Below, one piece after another: positions 51,797-59,669 of a stretch of 64,000 nt of DNA. Position 1 is the stretch's first letter, and the number at the start of each line of letters is the position of its first letter. The stretch is from Prevotella sp. GTDB taxonomy: Bacteria > Bacteroidota > Bacteroidia > Bacteroidales > Bacteroidaceae. The DNA is taken from the NCBI GenBank assembly GCA_016287755.1, contig JAEEWT010000003.1, positions 180,193 through 244,192 on the forward strand, read 5' to 3'. A model generated the notes under the pieces. That model was given only the letters and a program-made list of their open reading frames with translations. It was not told where the DNA came from and ran no database searches. The position numbers and the translations under genes are program-made.

Positions 51797-51935
51797 TTTT
51801 TCGATAAGCCAAATGAGCCATTCAAGCTTGCTTAGAAATGGCCATGGCGAGAAAAAGTCTAACGAATGTGAACTTTTGTGAACTTTTTCCCTGCGATTTA
51901 TTTGGAACTTTCATTGGTCGTTTCTATCTTTGCAC
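51797..51935 (+). repeat. Repeat A, copy A1 (promoter part only)
   Basis: Contains the upstream block TTCGATAAGCCAAATGAGCC..., the GTGAACTTTT repeats and a consensus promoter TTTG (51901-51904)-20 bp-TATCTTTG (51925-51932). The transcribed leader found in A2-A5 is missing; the gene starts 19 bp after the -7 box. Confidence 0.75.
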
Positions 51936-51950
51936 GATTTATGTAAAGAT

Positions 51951-53708
51951 ATGAAGCGAATTGCGTATATTGTTGTTATTTTATGCATGTTCCTGTCTTG
52001 CGGCATAAGACGGGAGTATAAAGATGCCTTGCTGCGGGCAGAGGCGGTCATGGACGAGCACCCTGATTCTGCCCTGCAGATTCTCGACAGCTTGGGACAA
52101 TACGAGAGTGAGTTCACCCGCCACTTCCGTATGCAGTATCAGCTGCATCGGCAGAACGCCGTGAACAAGACCAGCGATAAGTTCACTTCCGACTCCCTTT
52201 GCCAGGTGCTTGTTAGCTACTTCGACCGCCACGGCACCGTTAATGAACGCGTACTCGCCCACTATCTCTTAGGCCGTGCCTACACGGATATGGGGGACGC
52301 CCCGCAAGCTATTAGTAGTTATCAGGATGCCATTAGTGCGGCAGATACAACAGTTACTGGTTTCAAATTCAGCACGTTGAATCGTATCTATGCACAGATG
52401 GCAGATATTTATCATCATCAACTCCTTTTGACTGATGAAATAGAAACACGTAAAAAGGCCAGTTACTATGCTTTCCGTGCCAACCAGCCTAAATGGGGCA
52501 TTTACAATCAAGCCATGATGGCAAATGCCTACATTCTTTTAAACCAGAAAGACACTGCTGAAACCATTCTAAAAGCTGTACGTGAACAGTTTCGTAAACA
52601 CGGCTATACCCAAGAGGCATTGCGGTATTCAAGACCACTTATGCATCTCTATACCAACCCACCTCAGCGACTGACTGAGGCTAAGGCATTGATGGATCAG
52701 TTTGAGGCAGAGTCTGAATTGTTTGACGAGCGCCACGAGCTCCCGCCCTCACAACGCAAATACTACGAATACAAAGGCAAGTACTATGAGGGCATCAACA
52801 AGCTTGACTCGGCAGAGTTTTATTACAGGAAAACAAGATACCCTAATATGGATTATACCGCGCAAGACCCGATGTACAAAGGTCTTCTGAGTGTATTTAC
52901 CAAGCGGCATCAGGCGGACTCCATTGCCAAATATGCCCGATTGTATTGCATGGCTAACGACTCCTCCATCGCCCTCAAGGATCGGGACGCTGTGGCCCAG
53001 ATGACCGCCACATACAACTACAGCCGACTGCAAAAGGAGGCGCACGAGAATGAGGTTAAGGCCTACAAGACACTGCTTGGCCTAATTATCGCGGCTGCTG
53101 TTGCCGTTCTTGCCTTGGTGGCTGTTTTCCTCGTTTGGAAACGATTCCGCAGGAAGTATCAACAGGAGATTATGCAGTTAAAGACGGAGTATGCCAACGC
53201 TTCCTACGAATATGAGGAGAACCTGCGTGAGCTGCAGCTGCTTGAATCTGCCCATCAAGAAAACGAGAGTGAGAGGAAGAGACTTCTGGACGAGAACGTG
53301 GAGTTGCAGAGCAGGATCCGGGAGCTCCAGAAGGAAAAGGCCATATCCAGGAACCTTTCTGCTTCCGCATTGTTTGCGGAAGAACCCATTGTCAAAAGGT
53401 TCCATGAAATAGCCGTTCAGCCGTTGGCGAACGTGAAAGAGGAGGAATGGGCAGAGCTGACAGACACGTTTGCCAACAGTTATCCGGATTTGTTCCTCGA
53501 CCTTTGTCAGTATTGCAACACCCCGCAGAGCATCCGTGTCTGCATGCTGACGGTCATGGGTCTCGGCAACAACGAGCAGGCGAATCTGCTGGGTACCACC
53601 AGTTCGAGAATATCCAATGTCAAGCTGGCTCTTAACAAGGCCCTCTTCAATGAATCATCCTCACGCACCCTGAACAAGAACTTGTTAATGCAGTATAGTG
53701 TGTATTAA
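51951..53708 (+). CDS. Membrane-spanning TPR regulator with cytoplasmic coiled coil and C-terminal HTH
   Basis: 585 aa from MKRIAYIVVI. A lipobox-like MFLSCG (Cys17) is present at the end of the first hydrophobic stretch. TPR-like helices fill ~25-340 (e.g. VLAHYLLGRAYTDMGDAPQAI). One membrane helix follows at ~375-397 (LIIAAAVAVLALVAVFLVW), then a coiled coil to ~470. The end (SIRVCMLTVMGLGNNEQANLLGTTSSRISNVKLALNKALF) reads as a LuxR/sigma-4-like helix-turn-helix. This is a known Bacteroidota regulator layout in which a periplasmic TPR sensor controls a cytoplasmic DNA-binding tail. It is the first gene of the A/T/B array and may control it; that is inference. Confidence 0.75.
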   Translation: MKRIAYIVVILCMFLSCGIRREYKDALLRAEAVMDEHPDSALQILDSLGQYESEFTRHFRMQYQLHRQNAVNKTSDKFTSDSLCQVLVSYFDRHGTVNERVLAHYLLGRAYTDMGDAPQAISSYQDAISAADTTVTGFKFSTLNRIYAQMADIYHHQLLLTDEIETRKKASYYAFRANQPKWGIYNQAMMANAYILLNQKDTAETILKAVREQFRKHGYTQEALRYSRPLMHLYTNPPQRLTEAKALMDQFEAESELFDERHELPPSQRKYYEYKGKYYEGINKLDSAEFYYRKTRYPNMDYTAQDPMYKGLLSVFTKRHQADSIAKYARLYCMANDSSIALKDRDAVAQMTATYNYSRLQKEAHENEVKAYKTLLGLIIAAAVAVLALVAVFLVWKRFRRKYQQEIMQLKTEYANASYEYEENLRELQLLESAHQENESERKRLLDENVELQSRIRELQKEKAISRNLSASALFAEEPIVKRFHEIAVQPLANVKEEEWAELTDTFANSYPDLFLDLCQYCNTPQSIRVCMLTVMGLGNNEQANLLGTTSSRISNVKLALNKALFNESSSRTLNKNLLMQYSVY

Positions 53709-53750
53709 GCCACCCATCATGCCATGACAGGCAAATGGGTGGTTTCGTTT
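53707..53750 (+). terminator. Terminator T1 (CCACCCAT family)
   Basis: CCACCCAT ... ATGGGTGG stem with an inner TGCC/GGCA pair, followed by TTTCGTTT. One of four near-identical hairpins at 53.7, 57.6, 59.5 and 63.6 kb. Confidence 0.8.
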
Positions 53751-53801
53751 ACGCAGCGCAAATTACGCATTTTTCTAGTAAACCACCAAATACCTGCCCA
53801 C

Positions 53802-54002
53802 ATTTATTTTGTATTGTGCTCGCTTAATCGTACATTGGCTTTGCCGAAGATACTCTCGCTCGACTATAAAAATAAATACAAATTTATTTTGTATTGTGCT
53901 CGCTTAATCGTACATTGGCTTTGCCGAAGATACTTTCGCTCGACAATAAAAATAAATACAAATTTATTTTGTATTGTGCTCGCTTAATCGTATCTTTGCA
54001 GC
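53802..54002 (+). repeat. Repeat B, three tandem 80-bp units (B1a-c)
   Basis: TTTATTTTGTATTGTGCTCG begins at 53803, 53883 and 53963, an exact 80-bp period. Each unit includes GATACTNTCGCTCGAC and the palindromic ACAATA...TATTGT region. Only the last unit ends in a functional promoter: TTTG (53968-53971)-19 bp-TATCTTTG (53991-53998). In the first two the -7 position reads TACATTGG. Confidence 0.85.
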
Positions 54003-54006
54003 ACCA

Positions 54007-54037
54007 TTACGCAATTTGCGTTACGCAATTTGCGTAA
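54007..54037. promoter_or_regulatory. Tandem TTACGCAATTTGCG sites in the ATPase leader
   Basis: Two directly repeated, near-palindromic 14-bp sites begin 9 bp after the -7 box and end 20 bp before the start codon. Placement just downstream of the transcription start suits a repressor operator. A partial related sequence (TTACGCAGCGCAAATTACGC) occurs at 53749. Confidence 0.5.
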
Positions 54038-54056
54038 TAAACATAAACTGCATGAT

Positions 54057-55184
54057 ATGAACAAGATAGAAAATCCTTTCCTCGTTTATGGCTATGAGGG
54101 GCCAACCTATTTCTGCGACAGACAGAAAGAAACTGATGATGTTATTTCTGCATTGACCAATGGATGCAATCTAACATTGATGAGTCCGCGGCGCTATGGG
54201 AAGACAGGGCTTATCCATAATGTTTTCCATCGACTAAAAGAACAGGATAAAAATATATCTTGTTTCTATGTAGATATCTATGCAACAAATACGCTGAGTG
54301 ATTTTGTGCGTGTATTAGGTAAGTCCGTCGTTGGTAAGTTGGATACGCCATTGCAGAAGGCAGAAGGACTTATAAGTAAGTTCTTTAGGAATAGTCAGAT
54401 TACCATGTCACAAGATCCTTTAACGGGTCTTCCACAACTTGGACTCGCGTTTAATCCCCAACAAGCAGAACAGACGCTCGAAGAAATCTTCGCATATCTT
54501 TCGCATACAAACCGATCTTGTTTCATTGCCATTGACGAGTTCCAGCAAATTGCAGAGTATCCGGAGAAGAACGTGGAAGCCTTGTTGCGGACTTATGTCC
54601 AGCAATTGCATCAAGTACATTTCATATTTGCTGGAAGCAAGATGCATATGATGTCTGAAATGTTCGATTCCCCCAAGCATCCATTCTATAAGAGTACGGA
54701 AAAACTGTATCTTGATGTAATCCGGGAAGCTGATTACTATGAGTTCGCTGCTGAAAAGATGAAGGAAAAGAGTATCGTATTATCTGCTGAGGCTTTTCAT
54801 CAGATATATAGTATGGTGGATGGCGTTACCTGGTTTGTGCAGTCTGTTCTGAATCGACTTTATCGATTTGAACCTGGCGTGATTACAGATGTTGAGCTCC
54901 GTCAGGCTGTTGGTCAGATTATTTCCACTGAGGAGGAAAACTATAAACGAATATTCCACCTTCTTACTCAGAACCAGACACAGTTGCTAAAAGCAATTGC
55001 CATGGAAGGTTTAGTTAAGGAACCTCTTTCTGGACTTTTCCTGCGGACACATCATTTGAAGTCGTCAAGTAGTGTGCAGAGGGCATTACAGTTCCTAACA
55101 GAAAAAGAGTATGTTTACCAAACTGGAGACGGATTCATTGTATATGACCGCTTTTTCAGCATGTGGTTAAGAAATAAAGATTAA
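54057..55184 (+). CDS. AAA ATPase (ATPase_2 / archaeal-type ATPase family)
   Basis: 375 aa from MNKIENPFLVYGYEGPTYFCDR; the nine codons before it in the ORF track run through the operator-like repeat. Walker A is SPRRYGKTG (~43-51), Walker B CFIAIDEFQQI (~154-164), and the arginine-containing sensor region is FIFAGSKMHMM. A winged-helix-like C-terminal part ends in VYDRFFSMWLRN, the usual end of this family. These ATPases are often autonomous regulators of unknown function, sometimes linked to toxin or defence loci. It is driven by repeat B and followed by repeat A2. Confidence 0.8.
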   Translation: MNKIENPFLVYGYEGPTYFCDRQKETDDVISALTNGCNLTLMSPRRYGKTGLIHNVFHRLKEQDKNISCFYVDIYATNTLSDFVRVLGKSVVGKLDTPLQKAEGLISKFFRNSQITMSQDPLTGLPQLGLAFNPQQAEQTLEEIFAYLSHTNRSCFIAIDEFQQIAEYPEKNVEALLRTYVQQLHQVHFIFAGSKMHMMSEMFDSPKHPFYKSTEKLYLDVIREADYYEFAAEKMKEKSIVLSAEAFHQIYSMVDGVTWFVQSVLNRLYRFEPGVITDVELRQAVGQIISTEEENYKRIFHLLTQNQTQLLKAIAMEGLVKEPLSGLFLRTHHLKSSSSVQRALQFLTEKEYVYQTGDGFIVYDRFFSMWLRNKD

Positions 55185-55224
55185 GATTTCTGGCCATCAT
55201 ACAAGTTGTATATACGAATGTGCC

Positions 55225-55477
55225 TTTTTTCGATAAGCCAAATGAGCCATTCAAGCTTGCTTAGAAATGGCCATGGCGAGGAAAAGTCTAACGATGTGAA
55301 CTTTTGTGAACTTTTTTCTCGCGAATTATTTGGAACTATCATTTGTAGTATCTATATTTGCACCGGATTCGTGGGGTTCACTTTAGAAGTGTTCCTTCGA
55401 TTCACAAATGAAGTATACACTTTATATGGTGTTTAACATTATTTCTTATTTGCAGATGCAGTATTTCGCAATCTTCG
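55225..55477 (+). repeat. Repeat A, copy A2 (promoter plus conserved leader)
   Basis: Full copy: TTCGATAAGCC block, GTGAACTTTT repeats, promoter TTTG (55329-55332)-20 bp-TATATTTG (55353-55360), then a ~115-nt conserved leader (CACCGGATTCGTGGGGTTCAC... to GCAGTATTTCGCAATCTTCG). The leader holds a CACTT-tag-AAGTG hairpin and an ATTCGTG/CAC(A/G)AAT closing pair. It drives the serpin gene. Confidence 0.85.
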
Positions 55478-55531
55478 TGTTTAGAGTTAAGAGAATTGTA
55501 AACCATATAGAAAACAAATAAAACTACAACA

Positions 55532-56812
55532 ATGATGAAAAAGGTGTTTTTTATTTCGTTATTTTTAGGCTTTGCCCTGGTGAGCTGTAATAGCGATCCG
55601 GAGGAAAACATCGGGGAACAGCCTAACCAGCCCAACCAGACAGAGGAATCTGTCAAGAACGATGATCAGAAAGAGGAAATGGAGGAGCTGGAATCCTTGA
55701 TACTTACCCGTGCTCAGATGAATCAGGTAAGTGTGAGCAACGACTTTGCATTCCGTCTGGCGCAAGCCACTATGCAAAGCAATACAAGTGAAGTTCTTTC
55801 TCCTCTCAGCGTATCCTATGTGGTAGGTATGCTGGCCAACGGCGTGAGTGAGAAGACTCTAGGTGAAGTGACTGCTGCTATGGGTATGGACAATATGACG
55901 CTCAGCGAGATAAACGATTACTTCGAATTAATGCTGAAAGACCTACCCCGTCTTGACCTGTCATCCGAACTACTTCAAAGCAATGCGATCTTTGTGAATC
56001 GCGATTATTCATTGCTTGATGACTATGTTAATACTGTGGGCAAGACGTATTCAGCTGATTTCACCTCGCTTGATTTCAGGTTAGACAGTTCCGTGGATTA
56101 CATCAACCTGTGGGCATCTGACCATACCAAAGGCATGATCGACGAAGTGGTTAATTTTTTAAACCCGGCTGCTGTGGCATACGGTCTCAATGCTGTATAT
56201 TTCAAAGGCAGTTGGGTGGATAAGTTCGATGTAAACAATACGAAGGATGAAGCGTTCGGCAAGGGAGGTAAGCAGGTACCCATGATGCACCTTGAAGCCC
56301 AACTTAAATACGCATCTAACGAATACTGCCAGCTCTTGCAGATGCCCTATGGCAACGGTGCATTCCAGATGACTGTATTGCTGCCTAATGAAGGGATTAG
56401 TACCACTGAGTTGATGGGTATGATGAACGACAAACAGTTCAATAATATGTTGTATGGTCTAAGCAGGTGTAAGACGGATGTGAAGATTCCTCGTTTTGAA
56501 ACATCATGCAAACTGGGACTGAATGATGCACTGAAGAAAATAGGTTTGTCTTCACTCTACTCTCCTGAAGAGCGTTATGACAAGATGTCCATGGAAAAAC
56601 TCGTTCTGGAAAAAGTGGCTCAGACAGCTCGTATCAGGGTTGATGAGGAAGGCTCAGAAGCAGCCGCAGTCACCCATTGGGAGGCTACCAGCTCTGGTAA
56701 AGAGCAAGAGGTGAAGAACGCAGTCTTCCATGCCAACCGTCCGTTTATTTATCTCATCAGCGAGAAGGATCACGGCATCATCCTGTTTGTTGGTCACTAC
56801 GAAGGAGAGTAA
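55532..56812 (+). CDS. Serpin (serine protease inhibitor), lipoprotein
   Basis: 426 aa. A lipoprotein signal (ISLFLGFALVSC, Cys ~19) is followed by an acidic linker to ~65. The serpin fold is evident: NAVYFKGSWVDKFD, PMMHLEAQLKYA, LPYGNGAFQMTVLLP-type strand, and the C-terminal reactive-loop hinge VDEEGSEAAAVTHWEATSS followed by ANRPFIYLISEKDHGIILFVG. The hinge composition suggests an inhibitory serpin. Surface serpins of gut Bacteroidota may block host or competitor proteases. Its leader is repeat A2; the next gene is an OMP. Confidence 0.92.
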   Translation: MMKKVFFISLFLGFALVSCNSDPEENIGEQPNQPNQTEESVKNDDQKEEMEELESLILTRAQMNQVSVSNDFAFRLAQATMQSNTSEVLSPLSVSYVVGMLANGVSEKTLGEVTAAMGMDNMTLSEINDYFELMLKDLPRLDLSSELLQSNAIFVNRDYSLLDDYVNTVGKTYSADFTSLDFRLDSSVDYINLWASDHTKGMIDEVVNFLNPAAVAYGLNAVYFKGSWVDKFDVNNTKDEAFGKGGKQVPMMHLEAQLKYASNEYCQLLQMPYGNGAFQMTVLLPNEGISTTELMGMMNDKQFNNMLYGLSRCKTDVKIPRFETSCKLGLNDALKKIGLSSLYSPEERYDKMSMEKLVLEKVAQTARIRVDEEGSEAAAVTHWEATSSGKEQEVKNAVFHANRPFIYLISEKDHGIILFVGHYEGE

Positions 56813-56882
56813 AGTCTTTGGCCCATTTAGGCTTCTCAATCTTTGCATTTATGATAATAGAATCAAACAAATATAGAAGAAT

Positions 56883-57542
56883 ATGAAAAGAAGAATCATC
56901 ATTATCTGTGCAGGATTGCTGATAGCACTCCCTATTGTAGCGCAGGAGTTCAGGCCAGGTGTTCTGGCAGGATTGAATCTCAATGCGCCAAGTAACATGG
57001 AGTCTAGATATGGTTTCCGTATGGGCGTAAAGGGTGAACTGACATTCCCCAAGGTGGTCAAAGGTCTTTACGCTGAATCCGGTCTGATTCTCTCTTCCCT
57101 TCCATGGAAGTCAGAGAAGCACATTTACCCCAAAATAGGGATTGTATCGCAGACTAAGGCAACTCCTTACTACCTGAACATCCCTCTTCGTGCCGGATTC
57201 AAACTGAACTGCGGAAGGTTTGCAAAATTCTATGTAAATGCTGGTCCGTATTTGAATATTGGACTCTTTGGTAATATCAAAGAGTTTCTGAGATCCGCGA
57301 ATAACGAGCCATTACCTTGGTATAATGCGGACTCCAGTGGTTATTTCGATTATGTGGGTAGCGATCATATAGTTGACTGGGGCTTGGGGTTCGGCACAGG
57401 CATTGAAGTGGCAAGTCACTATCAGGTATCATTGGGTTACGAGTGGGGCATGCGTGACATTATGAAGTCTTCGTTTGACGACCGTATAATATACGATTCC
57501 CGTATGCGAACCTTCACGCTTCAACTTGCCTATATGTTCTGA
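56883..57542 (+). CDS. Porin-family outer-membrane beta-barrel protein
   Basis: 219 aa with signal peptide (IIIICAGLLIALPIVAQ). The mature part shows strands FRPGVLAGLNLNAPSNM, YGFRMGVKGELTFP, YLNIPLRAGFKLNCG, VDWGLGFGTGIEVASHYQVSLGYEWGM and ends LQLAYMF with terminal Phe. Same size class as PorT/OmpX-like barrels. It follows the serpin by 70 bp and precedes terminator T2, so the two probably share a transcript. Confidence 0.8.
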   Translation: MKRRIIIICAGLLIALPIVAQEFRPGVLAGLNLNAPSNMESRYGFRMGVKGELTFPKVVKGLYAESGLILSSLPWKSEKHIYPKIGIVSQTKATPYYLNIPLRAGFKLNCGRFAKFYVNAGPYLNIGLFGNIKEFLRSANNEPLPWYNADSSGYFDYVGSDHIVDWGLGFGTGIEVASHYQVSLGYEWGMRDIMKSSFDDRIIYDSRMRTFTLQLAYMF

Positions 57543-57566
57543 GCTTTTTAAAGTCTTTCTGATATT

Positions 57567-57609
57567 AAGCCACCCATCTTGCCATGACAGGCAAATGGGT
57601 GGTTCTTTG
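57567..57609 (+). terminator. Terminator T2 (CCACCCAT family)
   Basis: Same CCACCCAT/ATGGGTGG hairpin as T1, preceded by TTAAG and followed by TTCTTTG. Ends the serpin-OMP unit. Confidence 0.8.
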
Positions 57610-57665
57610 TTTCAGAAAACAGTCTATAATTTTGGACGTTTCAAAGGAAAACCAAAACAAGCTTT

Positions 57666-57740
57666 TTAGATACTTTCGCTCGACAATAAAAATAAACTCA
57701 CATTTATTTTGTATTGTGCTCGCTTAATCGTATCTTTGCA
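57666..57740 (+). repeat. Repeat B, copy B2
   Basis: GATACTTTCGCTCGACAATA ... promoter TTTG (57708-57711)-19 bp-TATCTTTG (57731-57738). Single unit, nearly identical to B3 and continuing to match it up to the RhuM start codon. Confidence 0.85.
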
Positions 57741-57783
57741 CAAGTTTTGTAGCAACTATAGTATAACTATTAAATTTGACATT

Positions 57784-58638
57784 ATGGAGAACATAGAATC
57801 CTGCAAGGGTGAGATTGTGATGTATCAGCCGGATGAAACCATTCGTCTAGAAGTACGAGTAGAGAATGAGACAGTATGGCTGACTCAACAGCAGATGGCA
57901 GTTTTATTTAATGCCACCAAGCAGAATGTCAGCTTGCATATCAGTAACATCTACAATGAAGGAGAACTTGACGAGATCTCAACTGTCAAGGATTCCTTGA
58001 CTGTTCGTCAAGAAGGTAATAGAACAGTACGACGATATGTCAAATACTATAATCTTGATGTGATCATCTCTGTGGGTTATCGAGTAAAATCATTGAGAGG
58101 AACAAGATTCCGCCAATGGGCAAATCGCATTTTAAAAGACTATTTATTACATGGATATTCTATTAATAGGCGATTTGAGCAGATTGAACACCGTTTAGTA
58201 GTTGCAGAGGGGAAAATCGACTTTTTTGTACAAAAATCTTTACCTCCCGTTGAAGGCATCTTCTACGACGGGCAGATATTCGATGCGTATGCGCAGATTG
58301 TTAGCATGATCAAACAGGCTAAGCGGTCTATTGTTTTGGTGGATAACTATGTTGATGAAACAACTTTGACGATGCTGAGTAAGCGGGGTGCTAATGTATC
58401 AGCAACCATCTACACCAAACAGACTGCTCAGCAGTTCCAACTTGATGTGCAACGGCATAACCAGCAATACCCTCCCATAACGATTCATGCCTGTCAGCAC
58501 AACCACGATAGGTTCCTGATTATCGATGATGTGGTATATCTGTTCGGCGCCAGCCTGAAGGATGCAGGGAAGAAACTCTTTGCCTATATCCAGATGCAGG
58601 AAACATCAGCGGCTGACTTATTGAACTGGATCAGATAG
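57784..58638 (+). CDS. RhuM-family DNA-binding protein with C-terminal PLD-like domain (copy 1)
   Basis: 284 aa from MENIESCKGEIVMYQ; the earlier codons of the ORF track lie in repeat B and the leader. The N-terminal ~130 residues are a RhuM/ORF6N-like DNA-binding domain (TVWLTQQQMAVLFNATKQNVSLHISNIYNEGELDE, then LDVIISVGYRVKSLRGTRFRQWA). The C-terminal ~140 residues have HDRFLIIDDVVYLFGASLKDAGKK, a phospholipase-D-like half-site (H-x-R in place of HxK). Cytoplasmic. First 62 nt and last ~398 nt are nearly identical to copy 2, whereas the middle differs. Confidence 0.85.
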   Translation: MENIESCKGEIVMYQPDETIRLEVRVENETVWLTQQQMAVLFNATKQNVSLHISNIYNEGELDEISTVKDSLTVRQEGNRTVRRYVKYYNLDVIISVGYRVKSLRGTRFRQWANRILKDYLLHGYSINRRFEQIEHRLVVAEGKIDFFVQKSLPPVEGIFYDGQIFDAYAQIVSMIKQAKRSIVLVDNYVDETTLTMLSKRGANVSATIYTKQTAQQFQLDVQRHNQQYPPITIHACQHNHDRFLIIDDVVYLFGASLKDAGKKLFAYIQMQETSAADLLNWIR

Positions 58639-58651
58639 TCTTCTTTTGTGC

Positions 58652-58906
58652 TTTTTTTCGATAAGCCAAATGAGTCATTCAGGCTTGCTTAGAAATGGCC
58701 GTGGCGAGGAAAAGTCTAACGAATGTGAACTTTTGTGAACTTTTTTCTTGCTAATTATTTGGAACTATCATTTGTAGTATCTATATTTGCACCGGATTCG
58801 TGGGGTTCACTTTAGAAGTGTTCCTTCGATTCACAAATGAAGTATACACTTTATATGGTGTTTAACATTATTTATTATTTGCAGAAGCAAGGTTTCGCAA
58901 TCTTCG
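58652..58906 (+). repeat. Repeat A, copy A3
   Basis: Full-length copy with promoter TTTG (58758-58761)-20 bp-TATATTTG (58782-58789) and the conserved leader. Differs from A2 by few bases (GAGTCATTCAGGC, GGCCGTGGCG). Drives the small lipoprotein gene. Confidence 0.85.
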
Positions 58907-58962
58907 CATTTATATAGTAAAGAGAATTGCAAACCCTATAGAAAACAATTAAAACTACAACA

Positions 58963-59445
58963 ATGATGAAAAAGGTTTATCTAATAGTGTCAATTATGTT
59001 CCTGGTTAGTACAGGAATCATACTTACAGCTTGTAGCAGTGATGATGACTCCTCAACAACGTATAGCGAGGCAGATCTTCAGAAGATGGTTGAAACAAGA
59101 ATGGGCAGTGCAAATCAAAATGCCCTTCCTGATGAAGAACTTCCTGAATGGATTAAAGAATGGATGCAGGAGAAAACTGCATCTTTGAGTAAAGATAAAG
59201 AATTCTACAAGGATTTCTCTGAACTCGGATTCTTACAATACCAGTATAGAATATATCAATGTAAGTGGAATGAAGAAGTGTTCTACTTCATCTATCCATA
59301 TGGTGATTCTTGTTTCTGGTGCAATGCTGTTTACAGTGCAGACGGCACAAAAAGGGATTGGGCGAGTGTTGAAGACACGAAAGACTTTGTCACAAATAGT
59401 ACATCATGGAGGTGCGTGGTTGACTTGTTATCAGAAGGGGAATAA
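58963..59445 (+). CDS. Small lipoprotein of unknown function
   Basis: 160 aa. Signal peptide with lipobox ILTACSS (Cys ~24) and an acidic post-lipobox linker (DDDSS), typical of surface lipoproteins in Bacteroidota. The mature part has a helical segment (~37-85) and a C-terminal YRIYQCKWNEEVFYFIYPYGDSCFWCN with four cysteines. I do not recognise the family; the C-terminal block recalls small DUF6970-like secreted domains but only loosely. It lies between A3 and T3 in the array, as a single cargo gene. Confidence 0.7.
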   Translation: MMKKVYLIVSIMFLVSTGIILTACSSDDDSSTTYSEADLQKMVETRMGSANQNALPDEELPEWIKEWMQEKTASLSKDKEFYKDFSELGFLQYQYRIYQCKWNEEVFYFIYPYGDSCFWCNAVYSADGTKRDWASVEDTKDFVTNSTSWRCVVDLLSEGE

Positions 59446-59471
59446 GAAAACATAATAATCCTCTGATTGCG

Positions 59472-59514
59472 AAACCACCCATCATGCCACAACTGGCAGA
59501 TGGGTGGTTCTTTG
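59472..59514 (+). terminator. Terminator T3 (CCACCCAT family)
   Basis: AACCACCCAT/ATGGGTGGTT hairpin with altered loop (CATGCCACAACTGGCAG) that keeps the inner TGCC/GGCA pair. Confidence 0.8.
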
Positions 59515-59550
59515 ACTTTCAAAGGAAAAGCCTATCTTTAAAACTAGTTT

Positions 59551-59626
59551 TTTAGATACTCACGCTCGACAATAAAAATAAACTCACATTTATTTTGTAT
59601 TGTGCTCGCTTAATCGTATTTTTGCA
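59551..59626 (+). repeat. Repeat B, copy B3
   Basis: Promoter TTTG (59594-59597)-19 bp-TATTTTTG (59617-59624), in a unit matching B2 except for GATACTCACGCTCGAC and the -7 box. Drives RhuM copy 2. Confidence 0.85.
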
Positions 59627-59669
59627 CAAGTTTTGTAGCAACTATAGTATAACTATTAAATTTATGATT

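Noticed and set aside
53724-53987. 87-aa ORF upstream of the ATPase
   Set aside because: It is a translation of terminator T1 and the tandem B repeats; the peptide repeat only mirrors the DNA repeat.
53802-54002. CRISPR-like array
   Set aside because: The repeated unit is contiguous at 80 bp without variable spacers, and no cas gene is present.
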